Of a DNA stretch of 64,000 nt, positions 32,812 to 42,996 are shown one piece after another. Position numbers and translations under genes: made by a program. How positions within the stretch are numbered: position 1 is the first letter of the stretch; the number at the start of each line of letters is the position of its first letter. Source of the stretch: Rachicladosporium sp. CCFEE 5018 (Eukaryota; Ascomycota; Dothideomycetes; Cladosporiales; Cladosporiaceae); contig KZ111149.1 in the NCBI GenBank assembly GCA_002077045.2, positions 1,443,677 to 1,507,676 on the forward strand, written 5' to 3'. The notes beneath the pieces were generated by a model. That model ran no database searches. It saw only the letters and a program-made list of their open reading frames with translations, and was not told the DNA's origin.

Positions 32812-33423
32812 ATGGCATCCAATCGCTTACCCAGTCCCGAGATCAGCGGGCAACCATCAGTGTCACTTGAAATCACCGCCTCAAATGCTGATTCAATAGT
32901 ACCCTCGCCGACGGTCTCATCCAACGATCAAGAGATTGAGATTGAAACCATCGACAGCGACGAAGTCACAGCTCAAGCACTCATGCACGTCAATTAGCCT
33001 ACGACCCCCTCACATCGACGACGATTGACTGCCGAAGACATCGCAGCAACGCCTCATGGTCAGATCCGTATTCCTCTCTGGCATCCTCATGAGCCATGCA
33101 CTTCGCTCAGAGAAATCATCCTCGAACAAGACGAGATCAGATGTCAGCCGGCGGAGGTGAGGTCGTCAGATGTACCGCATGAGCGCTCGAGTTCGCGTGT
33201 ATCGATTGATAGTGCGGCTCGAGGGTTTGGGGGACCTCCAGCTAGGTCCAGAGTGGAGGATTTAGCTCCTCGATCCCAGAGGCGGGAAAGGATCATTATC
33301 AGAGCGAATGAGAGTATGACTTACGAGGCGAGGTTGGTATTGGAGGGATTAGGGATCCGGGTGCAGGATTTGAGAGAGGCTATTGACAGGCGAAGAAGGA
33401 GGGATTGGGGCGGACGTCGTTGA
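32812..33423 (+). pseudogene. Unknown gene with one in-frame stop
   Basis: The ATG at 32812 starts an acidic, disordered N-terminal part of 61 codons ending at TAG (32995). The same frame then continues uninterrupted for 142 codons to 33423: LTAEDIAATPHGQIRIPLW, a Ser/Arg-rich middle and a helical basic C-terminus (LVLEGLGIRVQDLREAIDRR). The two parts look like one protein of about 203 residues broken by a single nonsense codon. A short intron ending in AATTAG could remove the stop, but only a 36-nt one with a weak GTCACA donor is available. Function unknown. Confidence 0.45.
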
Positions 33424-33949
33424 GAGTGGCGTCGAGCACGGCAGCGTTGTGTGATTGAGACGTGCTGTGTTCCACTCGAAGTTCAGATGAGATTGTACGG
33501 TAACTATGTCCTGCATACCTAGTCTACATCGTTTCCCGTAACTCTAGTAATCTGGGTCTTCCTCATTGACTTAGGCCCGAGTCCACCATTTTCCTGGTGA
33601 AGCTGCCCTTGGGATTTGCAGTGCCGTCTTGCAGCTCTGTATTGTTGAAGTCTTAAGACTCGGACTAGTCGGACAGTTCTGCCTTGTTCACCTCCTTTGT
33701 CACGTGGCTTCACCAGGCCTGAGGATCTCCAGGCTGCGAAATGCGGCCGAACACTAGCGTGCAAAGAGATTGGACTACTCGGAGACGTTCCGCTGTCCGG
33801 TTGGCGACGTTCACGCGTGTGGCAAAAGACGCAGAGCGGGATGAGAAATTCACTGACAGCATAAGGAACACATTCGATTTCCTGAAGGTTCTGCAAGAAC
33901 TTACGGCATCCTCGAGCTAAACCAGTGAACGACTAATCCCTTGCTTAGA

Positions 33950-34726
33950 ATGGCGTCTCGCTCTGGACTGGCTCGTTCGAAGCAAGAATCGAGGCTTCTT
34001 ACATCCGGAAACGACGCCGCGGTCGATCTTGCATCGAAGCCGTCGAAGAAGGGCAAAATGCGCTCGTTTCTTGGACGCGTCGCAAAGAAAACCGCGTCCT
34101 CCCGCACTGGCACGCCCATATCGAGCAACTCCATTGACGGGGATGTCGCTGCCCGTTTTACTGCCCTGAGCTTCGGTGGCAGTCCCATGTTCTTGCGCGA
34201 TGGCGGGGAATTCGCAGCTCCGGATCCAATCCCGATCACCTCTTTTGGGATCAAGTCGACATCCAAGGAAGGTACTACCTCTCCCAGAGTCGCAGACAAA
34301 GTGCTTCCCGAAGTACCACAGAGCGCCTCCATCGATCAAAACAATGCCTGCGAGCTCATCAACGACGACACCACGGCTGGTCAGTTCTTCGCAACGCAGC
34401 GCAAGCAATACGACGCAGTGCTGGAGCTCATGCGCCAGAACGAAGCTGTTGCTCAGGAGCGTCGGGAAATGGCAATCGAGCGCGAGGAATTAGCAAGGCG
34501 CACGGACGAGGTTAGGATGCGGGAGTATCGTGTTGGGTTCGCGGAGAGGGAGCTAGCGAGAAGGGGACGCGATGTGCAGGGAGTCAGCGCAGGCGAGACT
34601 GCTACGGGTGGCGAAGAAGGACTTTGGGCGGTGCAGGAGGAGGAGGAAGGTGGATCGATATCGGACCTTGGACTGGACTTGGCCGAAGCATCCTCGTTCG
34701 ACTTCGAAGCTGCTCTGTCCTTATGA
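33950..34726 (+). CDS. Coiled-coil protein with basic N-terminus
   Basis: A 258-residue single-exon protein from the ATG at 33950. Residues 1-50 are basic and Ser-rich (KKGKMRSFLGRVAKKTASS), like a membrane- or nucleic-acid-binding patch. The middle is disordered. About residues 145-215 form a long charged heptad-like helix (ELMRQNEAVAQERREMAIE, then EELARRTDEVRMREYRVGF), a predicted coiled coil. The tail is acidic and Gly-rich. There are no catalytic motifs. It probably oligomerises. Confidence 0.65.
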   Translation: MASRSGLARSKQESRLLTSGNDAAVDLASKPSKKGKMRSFLGRVAKKTASSRTGTPISSNSIDGDVAARFTALSFGGSPMFLRDGGEFAAPDPIPITSFGIKSTSKEGTTSPRVADKVLPEVPQSASIDQNNACELINDDTTAGQFFATQRKQYDAVLELMRQNEAVAQERREMAIEREELARRTDEVRMREYRVGFAERELARRGRDVQGVSAGETATGGEEGLWAVQEEEEGGSISDLGLDLAEASSFDFEAALSL

Positions 34727-35191
34727 GCTTGAGCACGATGCTGAGGACAAACCCGCAAAGTAATATGGCTATTCTCTACTCGCCGTCACGCATAATGAGC
34801 CTGCGCCTCGGGTTTGCTCACTGCCGCTGCGTCACGACCTCCTCAATGCCGCTGCATATCGGCCTCCCTCACAGCACCAGTGTATCGGATCACCTCAGTC
34901 CTCTGATATCCTGGTATAGCTACTCCGCAACGGACTTGGAGCCCAAGCCTAAGCTGAGATGTGGATCGCGTCTTTAGCATCGCGGGCAGGGTGCTCTATG
35001 ATGCACCTTTCTACCTTGCACAACTAGTAGAGTCTTCTCGATACTGCAGTACAGAAGGTCAAGCAAGGAGTAAGCGCGACACGTGGTCAGCAGGATCATG
35101 TTATCGTAGCCATAGTACCCTCTACAGTAGAAACGCACACTTCCCACTATCACCTCTGTGCGCTGCTCTTTCTTAGCTACCTCCAGCGTCA
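34727..35191. other. Intergenic between convergent genes
   Basis: Nothing supported; only short non-ATG frames. Confidence 0.4.
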
Positions 35192-35993
35192 TTACCTACC
35201 GCCCCATGTTCCACGCGAAGCACCGCCCATACCGCTTCGGAACCCATCGCCACCAAATCCACCGAACGGACCTGGGCTCATGCCGCTTCCCCCAAGACCT
35301 GGCGGAGCAGATCTGTATGGGTCGCCTGGCCTCGCGCGATCCTCAGTGTTCGGTACACGATAGCCCATAGATGGTGCACGATAGCCCGGCGGTTGGCTAC
35401 TGTGATAGCCACTCGTACGTACACTCCGGTCCGGGATCCTGGGCGGAAAGGCCAGCCATGGGTTCGCTCCTGAATGCCTCTTCGGCGCTGCGGAGTCGAC
35501 TGACAGGTTGAGCTGAAAGTCGATCGTCGTAGCATACTGGGTCATCCATCCTTTCGTCCAATGGCTCGAAGTTGCCAAAATCGCCGAAGTCGTCACCTCC
35601 AATCGTGATACGAGGAGCGGAAGGTTGAGCTGCACGCTCAGGGATCGAGGCGAAGAAGTCAGAGACCATTGCTTCGCCTGCTCTGTCGTCGGCCATGTAC
35701 TCATCTTCCATCAAGCCGCCTCGAGATCGAGCAGCGGAGGCAAATGGGACCTCGTTTTCGATGCTGCGGTATGCCCTCTCATCAGGTTCAAAGCCAGACG
35801 TCAATGACCTGTCGTATCGATCACGTGGGCGCTCGAGGTAGTCTGCATAATCATCTTGTGAGGCGTATGCTGGATAGCTGCCGTGATCGCCTGCTGTGGA
35901 AGTCAGCCCGTCATGGCCCATACTTGAAGATAGACCACGGTAGGGGTCGGTGTCTTCGAGGTAATCATCGTAGGTGTAATCGTGGCACATCAT
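35192..35993 (-). pseudogene. Asp/Tyr/Arg-rich disordered protein with frameshift (member 4)
   Basis: From the ATG at 35993 (MMCHDYTYDDYLEDTDPY) the frame runs through acidic and Tyr-rich stretches to RSAEEAFRSEPMAG, a family landmark. The next landmark, FPPRIPDRSVRTSG, lies in the next reading frame, so a one-base insertion or two-base deletion sits near 35449-35460. The second frame continues to 35192 with a Pro/Gly/Tyr-rich tail (GYRAPSMGYRVPN, MGGASRGTWGGR). Uncorrected, the first frame ends at 35397 after a short unrelated tail. The intact member at 36453-37025 has the two landmarks directly adjacent, which is why I call this a frameshift and not an intron; no donor is available between them. 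Confidence 0.6.
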
Positions 35994-36452
35994 GCACGGA
36001 TTGGGATTGGAGAAGATGAAAGATCGATGGGAGAGAGTTGAATAGATCGGGAAGCGGTAGGAATTTGCAGCTTGGATGGAGCATCAAAGATGTTTCATTT
36101 GAACCGAGCAGTGCATATACTTCTTGGGCAATGGCAGGTATCAGCAGTGAGTAGAGTCGCGATAGTGGATGGTTACGGTATTAGCAGTACCTGCCATTGT
36201 AGCCCAACTGATCGGATCGTTCGCGGTTGAACTAGATCGACAGTGGAGTGTTCGAAGACGAGTTTGGTAAAGCCTCTCGAATCTGTAAAAGCAAGACTGT
36301 CACTACTGTTGAACATGAACTACGATCGTTAGCTCGTTGTTCTTCGCCCTACGCAGCATGGTGCCGTTCGTAGGCAAAGGCCGAGTCAGAGAAAGCAAAC
36401 TCCCATGCATCTGCTATAGACTATGAACTATTCGACCCAATAATCCTGGACC

Positions 36453-37025
36453 TCACCTCCGATCTCGAGGATCGCGAGGATCACGAGGATCACGAGGATC
36501 ACGAGGATCACGTGGGTCACGAGGGTCACGCAGCGACCTACCATCGTACGCTGTGTCATCCAACCCTTGATAACGATCCTCCGACCCAGATCGTGGATCG
36601 GGTCGACGGTCATCGCCCCTATCACGAGGCGTTATAGCTCTCGGATCTCCTCGAATGCCACTAGTGCGCACGCTCCGGTCCGGAATCCTAGGAGGGAATT
36701 CGATCGGAGCGCTACGAAAGGCTTCTTCTGCAGTGCGGAACCTGCTCCCAGATTGAGCAGGGAGACGATCACGAGGGTCATCGAAAGCAGAGCCTCGTGG
36801 GTCGTAGCGAGCATTCCGTTGATCCTCTGTCATCCGAGAGATCGGAGTGTAGCCTCGATCTCGCTCAGTAGCTTGGCGGCTGGACTCGCCGCGGTCTGGC
36901 ACACCGTAGCGGTCGGCTAGAGGGCTTCGCATGCGGGCCATGTAGTCTTTATGGGCGGCTACGGAAGCACAGGCTGGAGAACAGTAGCAGATGGAGTTCA
37001 GTGTATAGCTCTCGCGAGGGTCCAT
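36453..37025 (-). CDS. DPR-repeat disordered protein with N-terminal Cys cluster (member 5)
   Basis: A 190-residue intact single-exon protein from the ATG at 37025. Near the N-terminus a compact Cys cluster (CYCSPACASVAAH) is followed by MARMRSPL. The middle carries DPRDRLPAQSGSRFRTAEEAF and then EFPPRIPDRSVRTSGIRG, the core landmarks of the cluster. The C-terminus is about eight Asp-Pro-Arg units from a 9-bp DNA repeat. The Cys cluster recurs as CRCYPSCPSATAH in the neighbour at 37453-38063, so it is selected or recently duplicated. It could bind metal or be lipidated. There is no signal peptide. Function unknown. Confidence 0.65.
   Translation of the reverse strand: MDPRESYTLNSICYCSPACASVAAHKDYMARMRSPLADRYGVPDRGESSRQATERDRGYTPISRMTEDQRNARYDPRGSAFDDPRDRLPAQSGSRFRTAEEAFRSAPIEFPPRIPDRSVRTSGIRGDPRAITPRDRGDDRRPDPRSGSEDRYQGLDDTAYDGRSLRDPRDPRDPRDPRDPRDPRDPRDRR
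36461..36529. repeat. 9-bp tandem repeat encoding Asp-Pro-Arg
   Basis: About seven head-to-tail copies of a 9-bp unit (AGGATCACG on the plus strand), with small variants at both ends, encode the C-terminal DPR tract of the minus-strand gene. Related but fewer units occur at 37460-37510 in the neighbouring paralogue. Confidence 0.85.
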
Positions 37026-37452
37026 CGCGCTGAGAAATCCGGACAGGGTTGGTGACTGTCCAAGTTGATGGGTTGATGAGGTCGATCGAAGGTGTGGTGG
37101 ATTTGATAGAGATGGAGAACGTCGCTAGAATACGGAGTTGTTTGATGAAGGACGGAGTGTTTAGGAAGAAGCGGCGATGGAAACTTCGAATTACATTTCT
37201 CTTGATTGCTGCATGCACTGCTCGTTGCGCGGGCTGGTCGTTTTGCCTGGTGGTGATTGCGTGTTCCGCATACAAAGGATTGGGACGATGGCATGCGGAA
37301 CGTCTAATACTCTGTCCGGTCATTGCATCTCACCGTTGATATACTGACGGATAATGAGGAGACCTCTGTGAGATGAATTGCCGTCGAGAAGCAGACTCCG
37401 TTATATTTATCTATCCCAGTCTACGTAAATATCCATTGAGCTACTCTCTACG

Positions 37453-38063
37453 CTATCTCCGATCACGGGGATCGCGAGGATCAAATCGAGGATCCTGATC
37501 GGAACGAGGATCACGAAGATCGGGAGCAGATCGGCCTCCATACCTAGTATCATCCAGTCCTGCATAGCGATCGGGTGTACTAGCCTGAGAATTCCGCGTG
37601 GCTAGTAATTGAGCGACGCCGCGCGGATCCTCTCGCCTCTCGGGGTTCGGTGGGCGGTCGTACACGACATTGCCAGCTTCAAGCGGGTATCCCCTGATAC
37701 CGCTGGTCCGTATGCTACGGTCTGGTATCCGAGGCGGATCAAACCGTGGGTCGCTGCGGAAAGCTTCTTCCGCTGTGCGAAACTGCTGCCCTCTTGAGCT
37801 GGGAGACGATCTCTCGGATCGTAGTTGCCCCTATAACCCTGATCGGAGCGGAAAGTCGGCGTGTAGCTGTCATATCTCTGGGCACTTTCGCGACCAGCCT
37901 CGAGGTGACTCGAAGCGGAGCTGAAGCGCTCATCGAGGCCGCCGCGCATGCCACTCATGCTGCGAGCGTGAGCGGTAGCGGAGGGACAGGATGGGTAGCA
38001 ACGACAGTCTGAGCCTGCCATGGATGAGGTTCCGCGGGGGTCGCTACCAGGGAACCAAGACAT
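37453..38063 (-). pseudogene. DPR-family protein with frameshift (member 6)
   Basis: From the ATG at 38063 (MSWFPGSDPRG) the frame holds the Cys cluster CRCYPSCPSATAH, MSGMRGGLDERF and NYDPRDRLPAQ. There it loses alignment with the intact member at 36453-37025. The continuation (FRTAEEAFRSDPRF, DPPRIPDRSIRTSGIRG, RYAGLDDTRYGG and the terminal DPRDPRD tract) lies in another frame that ends at 37453. Aligned DNA suggests loss of one C in TTCCGC, near 37778-37795. Unshifted, the product would end at 37602 after a nonsense-like tail. Order of landmarks and flanking orientation match member 5, so the pair is a tandem duplication. Confidence 0.65.
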
Positions 38064-38390
38064 ACTGAGAGGTATATTGCAGATACTGTTGATGTAAGCG
38101 TATTGTGGGTTGTAAGAGGTGTATGGGGACGATAAGGGGGCCGATGGTGGATCTAGAGATAACGTGGTGCTGAGTATGGAGAAGAAAGGACAACAGTTTT
38201 GTGGTTCCTGTCTGATGCGGACAATGCTGAATTGGTGGAGTTGAATGTTCGCTCGATGGTGAATTGAGGCACTCTTGGTGGTTCCTGCATTTTGCGGAGG
38301 ATATGAGCTCTTCACCGTCTGAAAATCCGTCACCACACTACTATATCCATTGACGACCACACGAAATCAAACAAGCCCAATCACAAGCCA

Positions 38391-38870
38391 ATGAAGACAA
38401 TGACAGACGCACGAACGATCCCTTTGCTCTGGCGCGCCCATACGCCCACCCTGATCGATTCTCCGGCGATAGAAGACCTAGGATTGATGAGCCGCATCGA
38501 ACTCGAGATTACGTGGTATGACGACCACGCGAAGAAGCTGAACAAGAGCCTCAATAATGCTATCAACGCGATCGGAGGCACTATACCGTCATGCTTCAAA
38601 GAGCATTGGACGAGGATGCCGAATTCGCTTCCGAATGCGCCAACATGCACTATTGAAGGTTACATCGATCAGAAGACGTATAGAAGATTGGAAGCGGTGT
38701 TTTGGGAATTGCCCAAGGGAGCAAAGGCGATGCAAGGTACGTACAATGCCTGATCGAGCACGCAAGCGCCCAAGTCACTAACAATGGCGCCAGTCAAGCT
38801 CGCGAAAGCACGTCAGGCGCGTGCAAACGCGTGGAAAGCACCTCGTAAACCAGCTTTCGAGCTACAATAG
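38391..38870 (+). CDS. Small hypothetical protein, two exons
   Basis: Exons 38391-38736 and 38794-38870 (57-nt intron, GTACGT donor, CACTAAC branch site, GCCAG acceptor, phase 1) encode 140 residues. The N-terminal 55 residues look globular with an IELEITWYDDHAKKL segment; a basic helix with AKARQARANAWKAPRKP closes the protein. No domain is recognised. Splice signals and balanced composition support a real gene. Confidence 0.6.
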
Positions 38871-40309
38871 ATCGATGAAGACGATGAAGAGTAGAGAATA
38901 GACTATAATGACCACGCTGTACGGCATCAGTGGTCCCGGAACGTACCTCACACCACCTCGTCCTCTCGTGATTCGTGCCCAATCTCCAGTGCTCATGTCC
39001 AGACACTCACAACGCCCAAACATGACAGCTCAGTCACCGTGAAAGTGTCTTTGATGACTGTCAGCTCGTCTGAGGAGCAGATCGTCCTCGCTCCCGGTAG
39101 CATAGCTTCGCTCCGATCCTACCACGGCTACAGCTACAACACCTCAGAGGGGTCGTGAGATCCCATGAGCCATGAGACATCCCTACATAAGCCCTCAATA
39201 TCGCTCTCAATCTCTCCGCGCTTTCTTTAACACGCTCATATATGGCCTGGCTGCGAAGATGCCACCTTCGCCGGCCCAGGTCTAGCCAAGAGAGTCAATA
39301 CCACAACGCCATGCTGGTGCAAAATGTCCAGTTGCACCACAAATCGCATCCAGCTTGACACCACTAGCAGACGTCGTCCGAATAAGCTCATAGCTGTCGT
39401 CACAATAAGCTCGCAGGATTCTGCGGCCCGCCTGTGCATGAAGTGAATTGCGAGTCCAGCCATGGCGGGATTCCCGAAGCGAAAGGTCACCGATTCGAGT
39501 CCAGCAAAATATACCACCAAGTCGACGCGGAGCAAAAGAGATCGTAGCACCGCAAAAAAAGCAAAAGATTGGGTTGTCTGACTATGCCACTTGTACCTGA
39601 CGATTTATAGGACGCCACATACATTATGTTATAGTCAATTTCGATCTGAGGGTGTTGGAACAGCTGGGACACCTACCGTCCTGCTGTTCTGTGTGATGTG
39701 TGCTTATGGAGATGACGTACCTTGGGTAATCCATTCCATTCCACCACGGGCCTGAAGGCCGAGAACCACTTGCGCTGGCCGCATTATGTACCAGCAATGT
39801 ACGTTATCCGGCCAGCCGTGTCCTTCAGTACGTACAGCTTGGCCTTGCACTCGAATCACTACTTCTGATTACTACTTTTCACGCAGAGTCGCTGGAGGTC
39901 TCTGCGCAGGCACGACCACAATGGAAGACCTCACTGCGCGCTCGCGGACTCGATTGTCCTCCACGATCGTTCCCCACCGGCCTACAGGTTGCAGGAGCCA
40001 AGGGAAGCGGATCTCACACGAGTTTTATTGTTGGAACATTCGGCCCTGCAGCATGGCCCAGGATCTCAGAGCCAGCAACAAAGCAATTGCCGTGCCACAT
40101 CCAATGCGACGATCCCACGTTTGCAACAAAGAGATGAATCCGATGTATCACCCGATCCGGTAGCGGTGGTGATAATGAATGCTTGCAAAGCTCTGACTTT
40201 CCGCGACCGTCAGAAGCTTCCGGATGCCAATGATCAGCGCCGTCTCTGTAATTGCGACATCACAGAACGCGTAAGTTCATACGCTACAGGCACCGATAAT
40301 TACGCGACT
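38871..40309. other. Intergenic 1.4 kb, nothing supported
   Basis: Contains an A-rich run at about 39553-39566 and a pyrimidine/purine mix but no gene-like frame. The frame of the downstream gene is open upstream to 39989 without a preferred ATG. A GTAAGT-like donor at 40271 suggests a possible 5' untranslated intron. Confidence 0.35.
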
Positions 40310-41956
40310 ATGTCCCGCCCAAATCTGCGCCTTCGCTTCGATCACTTCCGCAACGACCCCTCCGCCCAGCTTCTACACGAGAGCAAGACTCCAACAAGCG
40401 CAGTGGACTACTACAGGACCTGGAAGCAATGGGCGAACGACACTGTACGCGATGGTGTGCTCGGATTCGTGCAGCCAAGCCCGAGACTGCTGCGGCGCCG
40501 TGACAGCGACGTAAGCGAAGACGAGATTGCAGACGGCGAAGTGGAAGAGCAAACAGTAGAAGAAGGGAATGGCGTTGAATCCGGGACTGGTCTCGGCATT
40601 CAGAATGGCAGCAAGGGCGGTGGCGAAGTTACTGAAACTGCACCACTTGAAGGTAACAACCCTGAAGGTGGAGCTGAAGCAGGCAGTACACCACCCGACG
40701 CCGAACCTGTCAACGTCGAGCAGCATCAACGGCGGCGCCCTCGACGATCATACATGTTCACTATCATTATCATTTTGACTGTGCTATACATGATGCGCAA
40801 AATACAGCAGCATGGTGAGCGCGTGTTTGCCCCGAATCAGCAGCCATGGCTTCCCGTGCGGAGCATAACAGTCCTGCCACCGTACTGTGCAGTCGCAGAC
40901 GATGTTGCCGGCTATCGTGGCTGTTTCGGCCCTGCTGTCTACTCGGATATTGTGAAGAGAGACTGTTCGGTGATGCAGTACCCTCTCGTAGACTTGACTA
41001 GGCAAAATGCCGTTCGGCTTGAGCAAGTCACATCTGCAATCGGACAGGCCGTAAGGGAAGAAAGTGCCGAGCGTGCAAGGAAGCTGGACTGGGTCAAGCG
41101 ACTCATCGGCGGGATCGACGCGCGTATGACAAAGTTAAACAGCGAAGGATCCCCTCTGAGAACGAAGGAAGACCCGTTCAAGGCTCAGAACGCTATCTTC
41201 GGGCTGCTGCAAGAGTACCTTAGCGGGGAGCTCTCGTTCGATGGGTCAGGGAGGAACGTGAGCGACGAGCTCTGGGGCGTACTGAACGATGCTATCAGTC
41301 TTCGCAAAGCAGTACTCACGATCGCCACTCGCGTTGAGAAGTCGAATACACTGGATACTTACTATAGGTACGAGATCGAACGCAGAAACGGCTTGCTGCC
41401 GGGCATGTTCTACGCCTTTCTTCAGCACTTCAGCAACGAGCCACCGCTCGAGACTCGCTGCGCCGAATACGATATCCGTCAGCTCCGCCAAGTAGTGGTG
41501 GCTTCACTCTTCGTCGAGGGCATGATCAACTCCACCCTGGAAGCCCGGCATGATGTACGCCAGCTACTCCATCCAGTTCACAACATGCTAAGAGAGTCTC
41601 TCCAAGGCTTCGGAGAAGATCGAGGGCGACCCGTTACAACACCGCAAGCCTACATGGACGAACACCGAGCACAGCTCACTTCAGAGATCCATCAAGTCGT
41701 CGACTATGTGGACCATGTGGTAAGCGTAGAGCCTAAGCTCTTCCTCCAGCAGCAAGCCCAGACGTGGGCGAAGACGACCTTTGCGGATTGTGTTGTGGAG
41801 GATGATTATGTCTTCGAAGACGAGATCCCGGTTACAAGGCTGAAGGAGCCGGTGACTTTCTGGGAGCAGTGGCAGGAGGATGGAGGGGAGTATGGCGCTG
41901 TGGTCAGGCACGTACATGAGAAGATCTTCGGGTCGAATACCGAGCAAGAAATGTGA
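40310..41956 (+). CDS. Single-pass membrane protein of unknown function
   Basis: I start at the ATG at 40310 (MSRPNLRLRFDHF), giving 548 residues; ATGs further upstream in the same frame (about 40173) are possible. Residues 1-60 carry DYYRTWKQWANDTV. Then comes a long acidic, disordered stretch. A basic patch (QRRRPRRS) directly precedes the one hydrophobic segment, YMFTIIIILTVLYMM, near residue 150. The following 380 residues are helical, with five Cys (for example PPYCAV, YRGCFG, KRDCSV) and N-glycosylation-like NVS and NST sites. By the positive-inside rule the N-terminus should be cytosolic and the large part luminal or extracellular. No family recognised. Confidence 0.7.
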   Translation: MSRPNLRLRFDHFRNDPSAQLLHESKTPTSAVDYYRTWKQWANDTVRDGVLGFVQPSPRLLRRRDSDVSEDEIADGEVEEQTVEEGNGVESGTGLGIQNGSKGGGEVTETAPLEGNNPEGGAEAGSTPPDAEPVNVEQHQRRRPRRSYMFTIIIILTVLYMMRKIQQHGERVFAPNQQPWLPVRSITVLPPYCAVADDVAGYRGCFGPAVYSDIVKRDCSVMQYPLVDLTRQNAVRLEQVTSAIGQAVREESAERARKLDWVKRLIGGIDARMTKLNSEGSPLRTKEDPFKAQNAIFGLLQEYLSGELSFDGSGRNVSDELWGVLNDAISLRKAVLTIATRVEKSNTLDTYYRYEIERRNGLLPGMFYAFLQHFSNEPPLETRCAEYDIRQLRQVVVASLFVEGMINSTLEARHDVRQLLHPVHNMLRESLQGFGEDRGRPVTTPQAYMDEHRAQLTSEIHQVVDYVDHVVSVEPKLFLQQQAQTWAKTTFADCVVEDDYVFEDEIPVTRLKEPVTFWEQWQEDGGEYGAVVRHVHEKIFGSNTEQEM

Positions 41957-42047
41957 GCGCAAGATCGATAGACTATGCCAGCTCCTAGATCAGCTCTCAA
42001 GCTTTCGACCACTCACCGGCGCGTTGACTCCCCTGCCAGCACTACTT

Positions 42048-42725
42048 CTACTCCTTACCCGCATCAAGAATGCTATCGAATCTGCAGCCATCCTCAGGAC
42101 AATCCCACCCACAGACCCAGACTTGTCGCTCCCAGCCATCGGGGAAGAGAGGTTTTGCCTTGTCTGACAGTGCGATCGAAGTCTTGCTTATAACGTCCAA
42201 GCCGACCCTGCCATCTATTCGGCGGATCGCCGATGCACAGCGGATCTGACAGATCATCTTGGTGCACGAAGCCTTTACCCTCTCTGGAATGTGGCGGTAT
42301 TGGGAGTGCTGTCGCGCCTCGCTCGGAGCAGCATGTGCGCAGTACTCAAATCGGCAGCACTGCACTATCATATCGGTGTTGTCACCAAGGACGGCAGAGA
42401 AGACTGGACTACTAAGTTGAGCGATGGGGTCCATGGAGTCTACAAAACCACGGAACGTGTCAAGCTTCACCACACGAGGACAGCCTGGTGGCGCATCAGG
42501 AGCGGCGGAGGCTTTGAGATCTTTCATGTGGATCATCGGGATAGAGGCGTTAGGAGGAGGGATTAGTGTTGAGCTCTCGTCTGGCATGTCAACTGCGATG
42601 ATGAGCGGCGGGACCTCAAGGGATGATGCAAACAGAGGTAGTTGTTCCATATTGGGAGACGAATTGTTTGGGGTAGTAGAGGAAGAAGGTTTTGCTACAA
42701 GGATGAGGGAGTTCATTAAATTCAT
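42048..42725 (-). CDS. Hypothetical Cys-containing protein
   Basis: A 225-residue frame from the ATG at 42725. The first 95 residues are Ser/Pro-rich and disordered. From about 110 the chain carries a Cys/His pattern (QCCRFEYCAHAAP, QHSQYRH, CTKMICQIRC) and ends with WVCGWDCPEDGCRFDS. Several Cys pairs could bind zinc, but spacing fits no standard finger. A plus-strand frame (42424-42978) overlaps it; I prefer the minus strand because its Cys-rich end looks ordered. Confidence 0.45.
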   Translation of the reverse strand: MNLMNSLILVAKPSSSTTPNNSSPNMEQLPLFASSLEVPPLIIAVDMPDESSTLIPPPNASIPMIHMKDLKASAAPDAPPGCPRVVKLDTFRGFVDSMDPIAQLSSPVFSAVLGDNTDMIVQCCRFEYCAHAAPSEARQHSQYRHIPERVKASCTKMICQIRCASAIRRIDGRVGLDVISKTSIALSDKAKPLFPDGWERQVWVCGWDCPEDGCRFDSILDAGKE

Positions 42726-42996
42726 TGTATCACTGTTTGCTGCGATCTACGACCTCGCCGATCTCGCTGATCGCTTCATAGAGGCAGACGAGTGCTCTAC
42801 TCTTGTCATGCGAGTCTCAACACCTGGTACGCCGTGCAGTTCGTCTGTAGCCTATTATCCCCCCAGGACGTACATCGATCCAGTCCGTGCCTCCTCCACT
42901 GTGGAACCTGCCACGCCGCCCAAATTCACTCCAATTGACCCGCGACAGACTCGTCTCAGCCATTCACAGCTCCTCTGACAGTGTCCACACTATGTC

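Noticed and set aside
42424..42978. A 184-codon plus-strand frame
   Set aside because: It overlaps the minus-strand Cys-containing frame; its product is low in structure and has no recognisable motif. The choice between strands is not certain.
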